Assembly (NCBI GenBank): GCA_050516505.1
Contig: CP191518.1
Coordinates: forward strand, 2,728,001 to 2,792,000
DNA length: 64,000 nucleotides
DNA from: Scandinavium ludwigii_A
GTDB taxonomy: Bacteria > Pseudomonadota > Gammaproteobacteria > Enterobacterales > Enterobacteriaceae
Reading direction: 5' to 3'
The notes under the pieces were generated by a model that saw only the letters and a program-made list of their open reading frames with translations, had not been told where the DNA came from and ran no database searches. Both the position numbers and the translations under genes were made by a program. How positions within the stretch are numbered: the first letter of the stretch is position 1; each line of letters starts with the position of its first letter. Positions 32,518 through 41,211 of this stretch are shown here, piece after piece.

Positions 32518-34447
32518 TTTCTATATCCTCTTCACCATAATGGCCAAATCTTTTAAGAGCATCGCAACCGGATGCGGCAGAGATGGTTGAGCTAAGCGAA
32601 TTTTTTAACAAATCCTCGAGTGAAAGAAACTTTTTATTCCTGTCAAATTCATTCTTAGGGGTTTCACTTGAATAGTGATCCATTTGTAAATTGAAGGATG
32701 CTACTTTATCGGCATGCTCAGTGAAGCTCTTTCCATCGCTTAACCCTTTTTCATAAGCTAATCCTAACAATTTATTATTTATATAGGGCATATAGGATGT
32801 CAGAAGATGATTTCCAACATTCGCAGGCATCCCTCTATTTGGATTCATGCCTTCTGGGAAAAATTCTTGAAGATCTTCCTTAGTAAGTGAAGCTTTAAAA
32901 TCCTTTTGATCTTGCCCGGATTGCTTAGCCTCCTGAAGTGCCAGCGAAGGGACAAGATAGAGCTTAACTTTTTCAGGAAGTCTTGCCTGAATGGTCATGC
33001 AATTTCTTGGGTATGGAAGCTCAATACTACACTGCTGCCATTTTCTACTTTGCGTAGTGGTTAAAAATACGACCGTATTCCCATGGTGCCAAAAACAATC
33101 TCCCCACTCTACGACTTGCCAGGCCGTAAGTTCAACTACAGACCATAAAAAACCAAGAGTTGTTCCCAAAGGCCCCCATAACTTATATAAATGATTATCC
33201 AAGTCAGCTTCAGGTGGAACTGATGGTACTGGGTCTTGATCGTTTACATGCCGATAGTGGGTAATGCTTGATAATGCATCTACAGCATTTTTAGTGAACG
33301 TTCTTGGCATACCGTATGTGTAAAGAAGTGGGTTCCTATTTTTTAACCTAGCAGAATGAATTAATGCCAGCGATCCTCCTAAGCTATGACCACAAATGAA
33401 TAAATCTTTACCCAATATTTGTCTGGCTAGTTCACGAAGCTGTTCTTCAAACATTCGTTCAATTAAGGTATAGCCTGCCCAAAATCCCGTATGCACCTTC
33501 CCCATAGGAACTAATGAAGTACATTCTGATTTGATATTGCAGCTATCGGACTCTACAGGCCTAAATGAAGCATCCGTTAGCCCATCAGTAAGACTAGCAG
33601 TTCCGCGCCACGCTATAACTATTTTATTCTTATTGTAGACATAATAAAACTGCGTATCACCTTCAGGTTCTTCTGCTTTAGCTGAATCAAAACCGACAGG
33701 GGCAGCATATCGATCAGAATATGGAACATCAACGACTAAAGCATTAATAGTCGATTGACCAATCTTTCTGGATGGTATCGTAGATAGGTCCTGACATTTA
33801 TTAATAAAATACTTTGTAATAATATCTATATCATCATAAGCTAAATCTGATGCCAATCCTAAATTGATGGCATTTGCCATAGAGTAATCATTCTGGTGAT
33901 GGAGAACTAACTCCCAGGCTCTAAACGGGCAAATTTCAATTACATGGCGCTTTTCAAGTTCATTTGTTCTGACCTTAACACCCTGAAATGAACTACTCAT
34001 GGGAAAATGGAATAAGGGCAATTCCTCTCCATCTCTTAATTGTAGATCAGGTTGTTCATGACATAATTCACCCACAACAGCATAGTGCCACACATAACCA
34101 TTTTTCTCTGCTTTTGGACGAACGGTCGAATCTTTTATAGGATCCCTACCAACACGAAGAGAACGCGTCTCCATTTCTTTCGTCAACAGATTGCTATCTA
34201 ATGTTAGTTTCAGCTCCAGACCATGTGGCATATCAATATGGATAAGGCCGTCCGCATCACTTTGACCTGTATGTGTGAAATCTTCAGCTTGGCCTGATAC
34301 TGGATGAGAGCTTTCAGCAGTCCATGGCATATTCGCAACAGGATCACCCTGCTCATCTACCAATTGAAATTCGACCCAGTAGGGCATTTGCTCGTCACAT
34401 GGAGCATGGGGGTTTTTACGGTAGAGTGAGGATACAGCGGTAGTCAT
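32510..34447 (-). CDS. T6SS class-3 lipase effector (Tle-like)
   Basis: A 645-residue candidate antibacterial phospholipase. Residues about 20-105 form an N-terminal beta domain (YWVEFQLVDEQGDPVANMPW..), a transthyretin-like fold likely used for loading. A class-3 lipase domain follows with WRGTASLTDGL, the nucleophile elbow GHSLGGS with Ser355, and NDQDPVPSVPP holding the likely acidic residue. The last about 200 residues have no recognised domain. There is no signal peptide, as expected for T6SS cargo. The ATG at 34445-34447 follows AGGAGG and lies one base after the vgrG stop, so it should travel on this VgrG. Its A+T content is higher than that of the core genes. Confidence 0.85.
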   Translation of the reverse strand: MTTAVSSLYRKNPHAPCDEQMPYWVEFQLVDEQGDPVANMPWTAESSHPVSGQAEDFTHTGQSDADGLIHIDMPHGLELKLTLDSNLLTKEMETRSLRVGRDPIKDSTVRPKAEKNGYVWHYAVVGELCHEQPDLQLRDGEELPLFHFPMSSSFQGVKVRTNELEKRHVIEICPFRAWELVLHHQNDYSMANAINLGLASDLAYDDIDIITKYFINKCQDLSTIPSRKIGQSTINALVVDVPYSDRYAAPVGFDSAKAEEPEGDTQFYYVYNKNKIVIAWRGTASLTDGLTDASFRPVESDSCNIKSECTSLVPMGKVHTGFWAGYTLIERMFEEQLRELARQILGKDLFICGHSLGGSLALIHSARLKNRNPLLYTYGMPRTFTKNAVDALSSITHYRHVNDQDPVPSVPPEADLDNHLYKLWGPLGTTLGFLWSVVELTAWQVVEWGDCFWHHGNTVVFLTTTQSRKWQQCSIELPYPRNCMTIQARLPEKVKLYLVPSLALQEAKQSGQDQKDFKASLTKEDLQEFFPEGMNPNRGMPANVGNHLLTSYMPYINNKLLGLAYEKGLSDGKSFTEHADKVASFNLQMDHYSSETPKNEFDRNKKFLSLEDLLKNSLSSTISAASGCDALKRFGHYGEEDIENV

Positions 34448-34448
34448 G

Positions 34449-36989
34449 TTATTCGCCCTCCTGGCTATCAGCAATATTTCGCGGATATTCGATTTTTAAC
34501 TGCGATGGCATAGACGTAAATATTGGAGAAGTCTCTCCTTCTGCACCGGAAATGCCCTCATAAACCTCACCTTCAGCCGTCGTAATTTTATATGTGGTGA
34601 AAGGCTTGACTGCTCCACTGGCTGATGACGTTGTGGTAAACCCTTCGCTGTACCCTTTCGGGAAAGTCACTGGTGGGGTATCTAAACTGGCAGGACCTGT
34701 TTGATTAACATTGGCCGCTTTCAGCAAAATATTCCCCGGACATCCCAGTTCAATATTCCCACCGCTAAGCTTTATATAAGCACCACCGCAACTTAAAATC
34801 AGCTCCTTGCTGGCATTCATCTTCACGCTTCCCTGACCACTGGCGACAGTGATGTCCTGTAAAGCTGAGACATTCATGGCATCAGCTTGTGCCTGGATAT
34901 CAACCTTCCCTGCCCCGGCATACATTTTCATTCCTGCAGCCTGAGCAAACAAGCTTACAGCCTCGCTTGCCGCCACAGTAAACGATTGTCCGGTGCTGAT
35001 ATCCGTGTTTTTACCTGACATGAGGCCAATACTTGCCCCGCCTGAAGCAAGCCGGACAGCCTCAGGACTCAGAATGCCAATGCCTGCAGGTGCACTGGCC
35101 AGCATTCCTGGCATTTTCAGATATTTCAGTGAGCTATTAAGCGTCTTTTGGCTGTCGATATCACATACCGTTGCCTGTGCCCCTTTCGCAGCTGCCTGGA
35201 GGCTTCTTGCCAGCGTGAGTGCCTGTTCCAGTTGTTCTACAGCCCTGTCCATTTCAAGCATTTTACTGCCAACGTCAGGTTGAGCATCTGCAGTAAGCAT
35301 TACTCCCTTACCACCACGAACGCTGACCCAGTCGTTAGTGCGCAGTTCCGCCCCCTCGCCTCGAAGAGCTCTGGATGCATTGACGTTGTGACCTAAATTG
35401 AGTTGGGTTTTGCCGCCATACTCCGTACTGATCTTTATGTGCTCTTCACCGCGCTTGTCTTCCATCCGCAGTTTGTTCAGCCCAGCGGTACGGATAACGT
35501 TGCGCGTGCTGTTGGCTTCAGTAACGTGGTCGACATGGCGGGAGTCGTGCATCGCGTGGGCGATATACGGCCGGTCCGGGTCGCCTTCATGGAAAGCGAT
35601 GGCCACTTCAGTGCCCTGAATCAGCGGGAAGTGGAAACCGTACTTATCACCGCCGTACGGTTTGGCGAAGCGTACCGGCATGCTTTCCATGCCCTGACGT
35701 TTGTCGTCGCGGTCGGCATCAAATTTCACCCGGTACAGGCCCGATGCATCCTGCCAGGCGTAGATGTCGTTGTCTTTGGCGCTGGTCACACGCGCCATCA
35801 GGGTGCCGCTGACCACCGGGCGTTTTTTAGCCTCAGGTCGCCAGCAGCGGTTCTCGTAGTACGGCATCGCCGCCCACTCCACCTTCAGGGCGTTCTGACG
35901 ACTGGCGGTGTAACCGGCACTGACGATGATGAGCCCGTTCTCGGTTTCACGCGGCAGTGTCGGCGGAATAGCCGTCTCGGTGATAGTCAGCACCTGGGCC
36001 GGGCCGAGGGTGTGATCGGTGCTGCTGCCGGTCACCGTCGTCTGGTTTGACAGGAAGCGTTCATGCTCCAGACGCGCCCAGAAGTTGGCGGTTTCTGCCG
36101 CAGGGGTAATTTTGTCACCCCGTTCAAGATGGCGCGGGCGGTGGTGATACACATCCCCGTAAGTGACACCGTCCCCGTCACCCCGGGTCATGTCTGCCGG
36201 CACCGAAGAGAGGACGTTCTGAGCTTCCCGGTGGTTGTAGTCATTGGCCGTCACAGAGCGTTCCACCACGTTGTGCCAGACATGCACATCCCACACCGAA
36301 TCCACCGCGTTATCGTTCGTCCCTGACGGGCTGTTCAGCGGCAGTTTTTTCCCGAACGTCCAGGCGCTCTGCTTGTCCGCGAAGTGCACCACTTCGGTCT
36401 GGGTGTCAGGCTGCAGGGTGAAGAAGAAGAAAATCCCCACCTCCGCCAGCAGGCGTTCGATAAACGCCAGGTCATTTTCCTGATACTGGTTAATCTGTTC
36501 CCGCTTCGGGTAGTCGGCCTTGAGGGTGAACTCATACTCCCACCCTTTCAGGCCGTGCTCCTGCAGTACCTCCGCGACCACTTCCGGTACCGATTTGTTG
36601 ACGAAGAAACGATGGGTACGGAACTGATTACCGATCAGCGCCAGGAAAGGCTCCAGCACGATGCAGTATTTCGCTTCATCTGCCGACCCCCCGATACGCT
36701 CGAAGTGGGTGACCACCCCGGGCACTACCTTACGCTCTGTCAGGGACAGCAGGTTACCCGCCCCCATCGTCAGGGTCGCCGGTTTGCTCAGTATCTGGCG
36801 GGCATCGATGTTTTTGTCGGTACTGGTGAAATTAATGGTGTAGCTGTACAGCTCGCTCATTGCTTCCGAGCCGCTGAAATCTTCCACGTCGATATCCGCC
36901 GTATAGGACGGGATATCGAGGCGGTAGCGGTTCAGGGCTTTTCCGGTGACGGTGGCCACCATCGTATTCAGGGTATCCGTCAGGCTCAT
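34449..36989 (-). CDS. vgrG: T6SS spike protein VgrG (TssI)
   Basis: An 846-residue VgrG. The gp27-like part includes DFSGSEAMSELYSYTINFTSTDKNID and QYQENDLAFIERLLAEVGIFFFF, the gp5-like part AYxxRVKFDADRDDKRQGMESMPVRFAKPYGG, and TEVAIAFHEGDPDRPYI. A DUF2345 region follows (about 600-760). The last about 75 residues (from PPVTFPKGYSEGF) form an extra domain rich in Thr and Ser ending in SQLKIEYP, which may bind the lipase encoded directly downstream. The protein trimer punctures the target envelope. Confidence 0.95.
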   Translation of the reverse strand: MSLTDTLNTMVATVTGKALNRYRLDIPSYTADIDVEDFSGSEAMSELYSYTINFTSTDKNIDARQILSKPATLTMGAGNLLSLTERKVVPGVVTHFERIGGSADEAKYCIVLEPFLALIGNQFRTHRFFVNKSVPEVVAEVLQEHGLKGWEYEFTLKADYPKREQINQYQENDLAFIERLLAEVGIFFFFTLQPDTQTEVVHFADKQSAWTFGKKLPLNSPSGTNDNAVDSVWDVHVWHNVVERSVTANDYNHREAQNVLSSVPADMTRGDGDGVTYGDVYHHRPRHLERGDKITPAAETANFWARLEHERFLSNQTTVTGSSTDHTLGPAQVLTITETAIPPTLPRETENGLIIVSAGYTASRQNALKVEWAAMPYYENRCWRPEAKKRPVVSGTLMARVTSAKDNDIYAWQDASGLYRVKFDADRDDKRQGMESMPVRFAKPYGGDKYGFHFPLIQGTEVAIAFHEGDPDRPYIAHAMHDSRHVDHVTEANSTRNVIRTAGLNKLRMEDKRGEEHIKISTEYGGKTQLNLGHNVNASRALRGEGAELRTNDWVSVRGGKGVMLTADAQPDVGSKMLEMDRAVEQLEQALTLARSLQAAAKGAQATVCDIDSQKTLNSSLKYLKMPGMLASAPAGIGILSPEAVRLASGGASIGLMSGKNTDISTGQSFTVAASEAVSLFAQAAGMKMYAGAGKVDIQAQADAMNVSALQDITVASGQGSVKMNASKELILSCGGAYIKLSGGNIELGCPGNILLKAANVNQTGPASLDTPPVTFPKGYSEGFTTTSSASGAVKPFTTYKITTAEGEVYEGISGAEGETSPIFTSMPSQLKIEYPRNIADSQEGE

Positions 36990-37071
36990 GGCGTTGACTC
37001 CATTGTGTATTCGGTTATTCCGTCAGGGCTGGCACGCACCGGCGACAGGCAGGGAAGCTCTTCTACGGGGG

Positions 37072-37299
37072 TTATTTTTTCAGGCGGTTGCGAAACCAGT
37101 AAATCAGCGTCAGCAGGAGCCAGGCTCCGAGGCCACACAGCGCCGTTTTAATCACGATGATATGCATCTCGAAGCTGTCCATCGCGTATTCCCCATCTCC
37201 ACTGATATGGATATGGTCTTTCACAAACTCTGCGACCCAGGCGTCCGGAATAAAATGAATGCCTGACCAAAACATCGCGACAAACAGCAGGATTTTCAT
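37072..37299 (-). CDS. Small membrane protein, candidate immunity to the Tlde1-like effector
   Basis: A 75-residue protein with two hydrophobic segments, about 1-16 and 49-68, and a polar segment between them (PDAWVAEFVKDHIHISGDGEY) that would face the periplasm. The tail is basic (FRNRLKK). The ATG at 37297-37299 overlaps the TGA of the upstream effector gene, and GGAG stands eight bases before it. Effector-immunity pairs usually show such coupling. The assignment is by position and topology; no sequence family was recognised. Confidence 0.55.
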   Translation of the reverse strand: MKILLFVAMFWSGIHFIPDAWVAEFVKDHIHISGDGEYAMDSFEMHIIVIKTALCGLGAWLLLTLIYWFRNRLKK

Positions 37300-37901
37300 T
37301 CCACATTCTCCGCCTTGTTCTTCAGAGCCTGTTGCCGTCGGCGCTTCTCTGCCTGTTTCTTTTCTTCTGTCTCTTTCTCGCACTGGCTGAAATCAGGAGT
37401 ACCGCGCACATCAATACGGGCATAGGCCATCAGGCCGTTGCCACCCGGAACAGGAAACGTTCCGCGGCTCAGTAAAAGGCGGCGCAGATGCTGGAAGTCG
37501 CTGTAGCGACGCAGGGTGATACAGCCCCATGAAACACCGGTTCCGTCGCTGTTCAGCGGATGAAGGCGAAATCCGGTCCGGTTCAGGCCATTCACAATCA
37601 GACTGTCTTTTTTGGTTTTGCCGCTGAACAGTGCAAACCAGTCGCTATGATGGTTACGGTAGCCATTCCAGGCATCAATCGCCTCTGCCCGTACGCGGTT
37701 ATACAAGCTGCCGGCAGGCCGGTCAGTCACCCAGTATGTGCCCGGTGGTATGGCGGCATTTTCATGGTCAGCACAATCGGGATTGTTGATGTAAAAATCC
37801 ACTCCAGACAACACCTCAAACGTCCCGATGCCATAGCACTTCAAGTACGCAGTTTTGCCATCCACTGACAGGTTGCCGTAGTCCATCATGCAAATCTGCA
37901 T
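37296..37901 (-). CDS. Tlde1-like DUF2778 peptidoglycan-targeting T6SS effector
   Basis: A 201-residue protein with DUF2778 character. The motif HPLNSDGTGVSWGC places His114, Ser124 and Cys127 in the layout of L,D-transpeptidase-like active sites. Flanking signals (IPPGTYWVTDRP, FRLHP) also match this fold. The characterised family Tlde1 cleaves or exchanges peptidoglycan tetrapeptides and is injected by T6SS. The C-terminal 30 residues are highly charged (EKETEEKKQAEKRRRQQ). The ATG at 37899-37901 follows GGAGG by five bases and is one base after the clpV stop. No signal peptide, as expected for injected cargo. Confidence 0.75.
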   Translation of the reverse strand: MQICMMDYGNLSVDGKTAYLKCYGIGTFEVLSGVDFYINNPDCADHENAAIPPGTYWVTDRPAGSLYNRVRAEAIDAWNGYRNHHSDWFALFSGKTKKDSLIVNGLNRTGFRLHPLNSDGTGVSWGCITLRRYSDFQHLRRLLLSRGTFPVPGGNGLMAYARIDVRGTPDFSQCEKETEEKKQAEKRRRQQALKNKAENVE

Positions 37902-37902
37902 C

Positions 37903-40545
37903 TCAGCCTCCGTGCGCGTCATTAAACGCCAGCCCAAACCCTTCCTCACTCCATCCCAGGGTGAGTGAGCGGGGTTTCTGTTTAGCCGCCATGTGGGTCA
38001 GCAGCTGTTGACTCAGCACCGGCAGAATTTGTTGATTGAGCAGGCTGTCGACGTTGCGTGCCCCGGTGTCCGGCAGCAGGCAAGCGGCAGTCAGCGCGTC
38101 ATACAGGCTCTCGTCAATCTGCGTGGTCAGGCCGTAATGGCGATGCAGGCGCTTGCTGACCTGGGCCAGCTTCATTTGCACGATGGTACGCATCGCGGTT
38201 TCTGCCAGCGGGCGGTAAATCACGGTCTGGAAACGTGCCAGCAGCGCGGGCTGGAAGTGGGCGCGTAAAATCGGGCGCAAAAGTTCGTGCAGGTCGCCTT
38301 CGCTGGCGTCCGGCTGTTCATCCAGCAGCTGCATAATGTGGTCGCTGCCGAGGTTCGAGGTCATCAGGATAACGGTGTTGCGGAAGTCGATTTCACGCCC
38401 TTCGCCGTCGCGCATAAAGCCCCGGTCGAACACCTGGTAGAAGAGGTTCATGACGTCACGGTGCGCCTTTTCCACTTCATCCAGCAGCACAACGCTGTAC
38501 GGACGTTTACGCACCGCTTCGGTGAGGATACCGCCCTGGCCGTAACCGACGTAGCCCGGCGGTGAGCCTTTCAGCTGGGAAACCGTATGCGGCTCCTGGT
38601 ACTCCGACAGGTTGATGGTGATGAGCGATTTTTCGCCGCCGTACAGCACATCAGCCAGGGTCAGCGCGGTCTCAGTTTTGCCGGTCCCGCTCGGGCCGAC
38701 CAGCAGGAACACGCCCTGTGGGCCGTTCTCGGAGGTGAGTCCGGTTTTTGCCGCACGCAGGCGTTGTGCAATGGCATTAAGCGCCACATCCTGGCCCACC
38801 ACGCGCTTGCCGATTTCCCCTTCCAGATTCAGCAACTCGGTCTGTTCGTCCTTCATCAGCGAGGAGAGTGGCACCCCGGTCCAGTCGGCAATGACGTTGG
38901 CGACGGTGCGGGTGTCGACGTCGACAGACAGCAGCGGGCTGTTCTGCTGCATGCCATCCAGCTGTTGTTGCAGGTCACGGGTCTCACTCTGACGTGAGAT
39001 ATCCTGGCGGGTTTGCAGCAGTTGCTCTGTGAGCGACAACTCCTGGCCGTACTGGGTCTCGCGCTCGTCCAGTTCGACAAACAGACTGATTTCTTCCTGT
39101 TCAATCGTCGCCAGACGCTCACCCTGGCTGCAGCTCCCGACCGCCATATCTTCCAGAAGTGCCTGCTTCTCGATTTCCAGGGCGGTGATTTGGGCGCGCA
39201 AGCGCGTTAACGGCTCCGGCACGGTATCAAGGCTCATGCGCACGCGGGCAGCTGCGGTATCGAGCAGGTCTACGGCTTTGTCCGGCAGCTGGCGACCGGT
39301 CAGATAGCGGCGCGACAGCGTAACGGCCGCGCGTACCGCGTCGTCGGTGATGTGGACGTTATGGTGTTCGGCATAGCGGGATTTCAGGCCACGCAGCATC
39401 AGACACGCCGTGTCGTCATCCGGCTCGTCGACCTTCACCATCTGGAAGCGGCGCTCCAGCGCGGCATCGCGCTCGAAGTACTGTTTGTACTCAGACCAGG
39501 TGGTGGCGGCGATGGTGCGCAGTTCGCCACGCGCCAGCGCCGGTTTCAGCAGATTGGCCGCATCCGCCCCACCCGCCTGATTGCCTGTGCCAATAATGGT
39601 GTGAGCTTCGTCGATAAACAGCAGGATGGGTGTGGGCGATTGCTGCACCGCGTCGATAACGTTTTTCAGGCGCTGTTCGAATTCCCCTTTCACGCCCGCG
39701 CCCGCCTGCAGCAGGCCCAGGTCGAGGGTGCGCAGGCTCACGGTTTTCAGTGATTCCGGTACGTTGCCCTCATGAATGCGCAGCGCCAGCCCTTCAACCA
39801 GCGCCGTTTTACCGACGCCTGGTTCACCGACCAGGATTGGGTTGTTCTTGCGACGGCGTGAGAGAATATCCACCATCTGGCGGATTTCGGTGTCACGGCC
39901 GAACACCGGGTCAATCTTGCCTTCTTTCGCTTTGGCGGTGACATCAAGGGTGAACTTATCCAGCGCGTTTTGCAGCGCCGGGTTGAGCTCGCCGTCTTTT
40001 ACGTCGGCTTTAACCGGATGACTCACCATTTCAACATCGCCGCCCTGCCGGGCGAGTTCCGCTTCCTGCTGCAGCGCCGGACGCTCGTCGGACTGCGCAT
40101 CAATCAGCGGACGCAGACGCTCAAGCTGGCTCTGGCCCAGCGTCAGCAGCGGCCACAGGCCGTCGCAGCGGGCCAGCTTCGGCTTATCGACCAGCGCCAT
40201 CAGCAGATGGACACTCCGGATATGTTCCTCACCGTTCAGGGAAGCAATCAGCCAGGCTTGCTGCATCAGGGTCTGAATGTTGTCGGACAGAGCCGGTCGC
40301 CCGCGCACCGAGCGCGGAAGATTGTCCAGCCAGCCGAGCAAATCCTGCCAGATGGCGTCCATATCCCATTCGTAGCGACGGGCCAGCACGGTCAGGTCAC
40401 CTTCGCCCTGTTCCAGCAGCTTCAGCAGCCAGTGCTCCGGCAAAATTTCCGCATGGGCGCGGGTCTGGCACAAGGAGGCGGCACCTTCCATGGCGCGGGC
40501 ACAGTAAGGGTTCAGACGTCGCAGCAGAATGGCGGGGTTTTCCAT
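37903..40545 (-). CDS. clpV: T6SS AAA+ ATPase ClpV (TssH)
   Basis: An 880-residue ClpV that disassembles the contracted TssBC sheath for reuse. An N-domain of about 150 residues (YCARAMEGAASLCQTRAHAEI) precedes two AAA+ modules. Walker A sites are GEPGVGKT and GPSGTGKT, Walker B sites LLFIDEAHT and VVLLDEVEK. The middle helical domain lies between them. Length and order match the family. It is separated from hcp upstream by 172 bases with two hairpins. Confidence 0.95.
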   Translation of the reverse strand: MENPAILLRRLNPYCARAMEGAASLCQTRAHAEILPEHWLLKLLEQGEGDLTVLARRYEWDMDAIWQDLLGWLDNLPRSVRGRPALSDNIQTLMQQAWLIASLNGEEHIRSVHLLMALVDKPKLARCDGLWPLLTLGQSQLERLRPLIDAQSDERPALQQEAELARQGGDVEMVSHPVKADVKDGELNPALQNALDKFTLDVTAKAKEGKIDPVFGRDTEIRQMVDILSRRRKNNPILVGEPGVGKTALVEGLALRIHEGNVPESLKTVSLRTLDLGLLQAGAGVKGEFEQRLKNVIDAVQQSPTPILLFIDEAHTIIGTGNQAGGADAANLLKPALARGELRTIAATTWSEYKQYFERDAALERRFQMVKVDEPDDDTACLMLRGLKSRYAEHHNVHITDDAVRAAVTLSRRYLTGRQLPDKAVDLLDTAAARVRMSLDTVPEPLTRLRAQITALEIEKQALLEDMAVGSCSQGERLATIEQEEISLFVELDERETQYGQELSLTEQLLQTRQDISRQSETRDLQQQLDGMQQNSPLLSVDVDTRTVANVIADWTGVPLSSLMKDEQTELLNLEGEIGKRVVGQDVALNAIAQRLRAAKTGLTSENGPQGVFLLVGPSGTGKTETALTLADVLYGGEKSLITINLSEYQEPHTVSQLKGSPPGYVGYGQGGILTEAVRKRPYSVVLLDEVEKAHRDVMNLFYQVFDRGFMRDGEGREIDFRNTVILMTSNLGSDHIMQLLDEQPDASEGDLHELLRPILRAHFQPALLARFQTVIYRPLAETAMRTIVQMKLAQVSKRLHRHYGLTTQIDESLYDALTAACLLPDTGARNVDSLLNQQILPVLSQQLLTHMAAKQKPRSLTLGWSEEGFGLAFNDAHGG

Positions 40546-40649
40546 GAGATTCTCTCTTTATCGGTTCCTGGACACGCTACCGCCCCTCGCTGTTTCCTGT
40601 AGTTCAGGAGACCAAAGCGCATACGGTCAGGCTGGCAGGCAGATTGTGG

Positions 40650-40711
40650 TTTTGCTGAGCACCCGGCTCGCAGACACTCAGCAAAACTGCGGACAGGAAA
40701 ACCTGTCCGCA
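40650..40711 (-). terminator. Two hairpins between hcp and clpV
   Basis: Just after the hcp stop on the minus strand come two perfect inverted repeats. One has arms CCTGTCCGCA/TGCGGACAGG (40688-40711, four-base loop), the other TTTTGCTGAG/CTCAGCAAAA (40650-40686, 17-base loop). The second arm of the latter ends in a T-run on the minus strand after its stem sequence. Together they look like a partial terminator or mRNA end-protection that separates abundant hcp mRNA from clpV. Confidence 0.5.
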
Positions 40712-40717
40712 ATGGGC

Positions 40718-41209
40718 TTACGCGGTAGTACGTTCGTTCCAGGAATCGGAATGAATGATGTTGCCGTCTTTGTAGGTCCAGGTGATTTTTTCATAACGCA
40801 GCTCGATGGTTTCGAGGTGGTTATGTTTCTCGTAGCCCGGATCTTTGATGTCGTGCATTTTCGGTGCGACTTTCACCAGCTTGACGTTTTCCAGTTTGGT
40901 GTTGAAGTACTCCACTTCCTGGCCCGCATCGTTGATGCGATACCATTTGAACTCGGCTGATTTCAGGGTCTGACCGGTGGTCACTGCCTTGTACAGGTAC
41001 GGGCTCGAGGAATCGATTTCCTTGGTGAACAGGAACGGGGTGTGGATACGGGTACCGGTCAGCTTGCCGGTATTGTTGTCGGTCGGGATGTACAGGTTGT
41101 GTTCCTGAGCGACCACTTCGATGCTGCCTTCACGATCCTGAACGTCTACGGAACCTTTGATGTCCGCACCGCCGTCGTCTTTCAGCCACAGATAAACAGG
41201 AATTGCCAT
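40718..41209 (-). CDS. hcp: T6SS tube protein Hcp (TssD)
   Basis: A 163-residue Hcp. The start MAIPVYLWLKDDGGADIKGSVDVQ and the later THTPF-like segment THxPFLFTKEIDSSSPYLYKAV are hallmarks of the hexameric tube protein secreted by T6SS. It lacks a toxin extension. It starts two bases after the stop of the OmpA-family gene, so translation is probably coupled. Hcp is needed in large amounts, and the following hairpins fit separate mRNA stability. Confidence 0.96.
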   Translation of the reverse strand: MAIPVYLWLKDDGGADIKGSVDVQDREGSIEVVAQEHNLYIPTDNNTGKLTGTRIHTPFLFTKEIDSSSPYLYKAVTTGQTLKSAEFKWYRINDAGQEVEYFNTKLENVKLVKVAPKMHDIKDPGYEKHNHLETIELRYEKITWTYKDGNIIHSDSWNERTTA

Positions 41210-41211
41210 GG

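Noticed and set aside
36384..37151. A 255-codon plus-strand frame across the start of vgrG
   Set aside because: It mirrors the conserved vgrG coding sequence and ends in the intergenic gap. No ribosome binding site.
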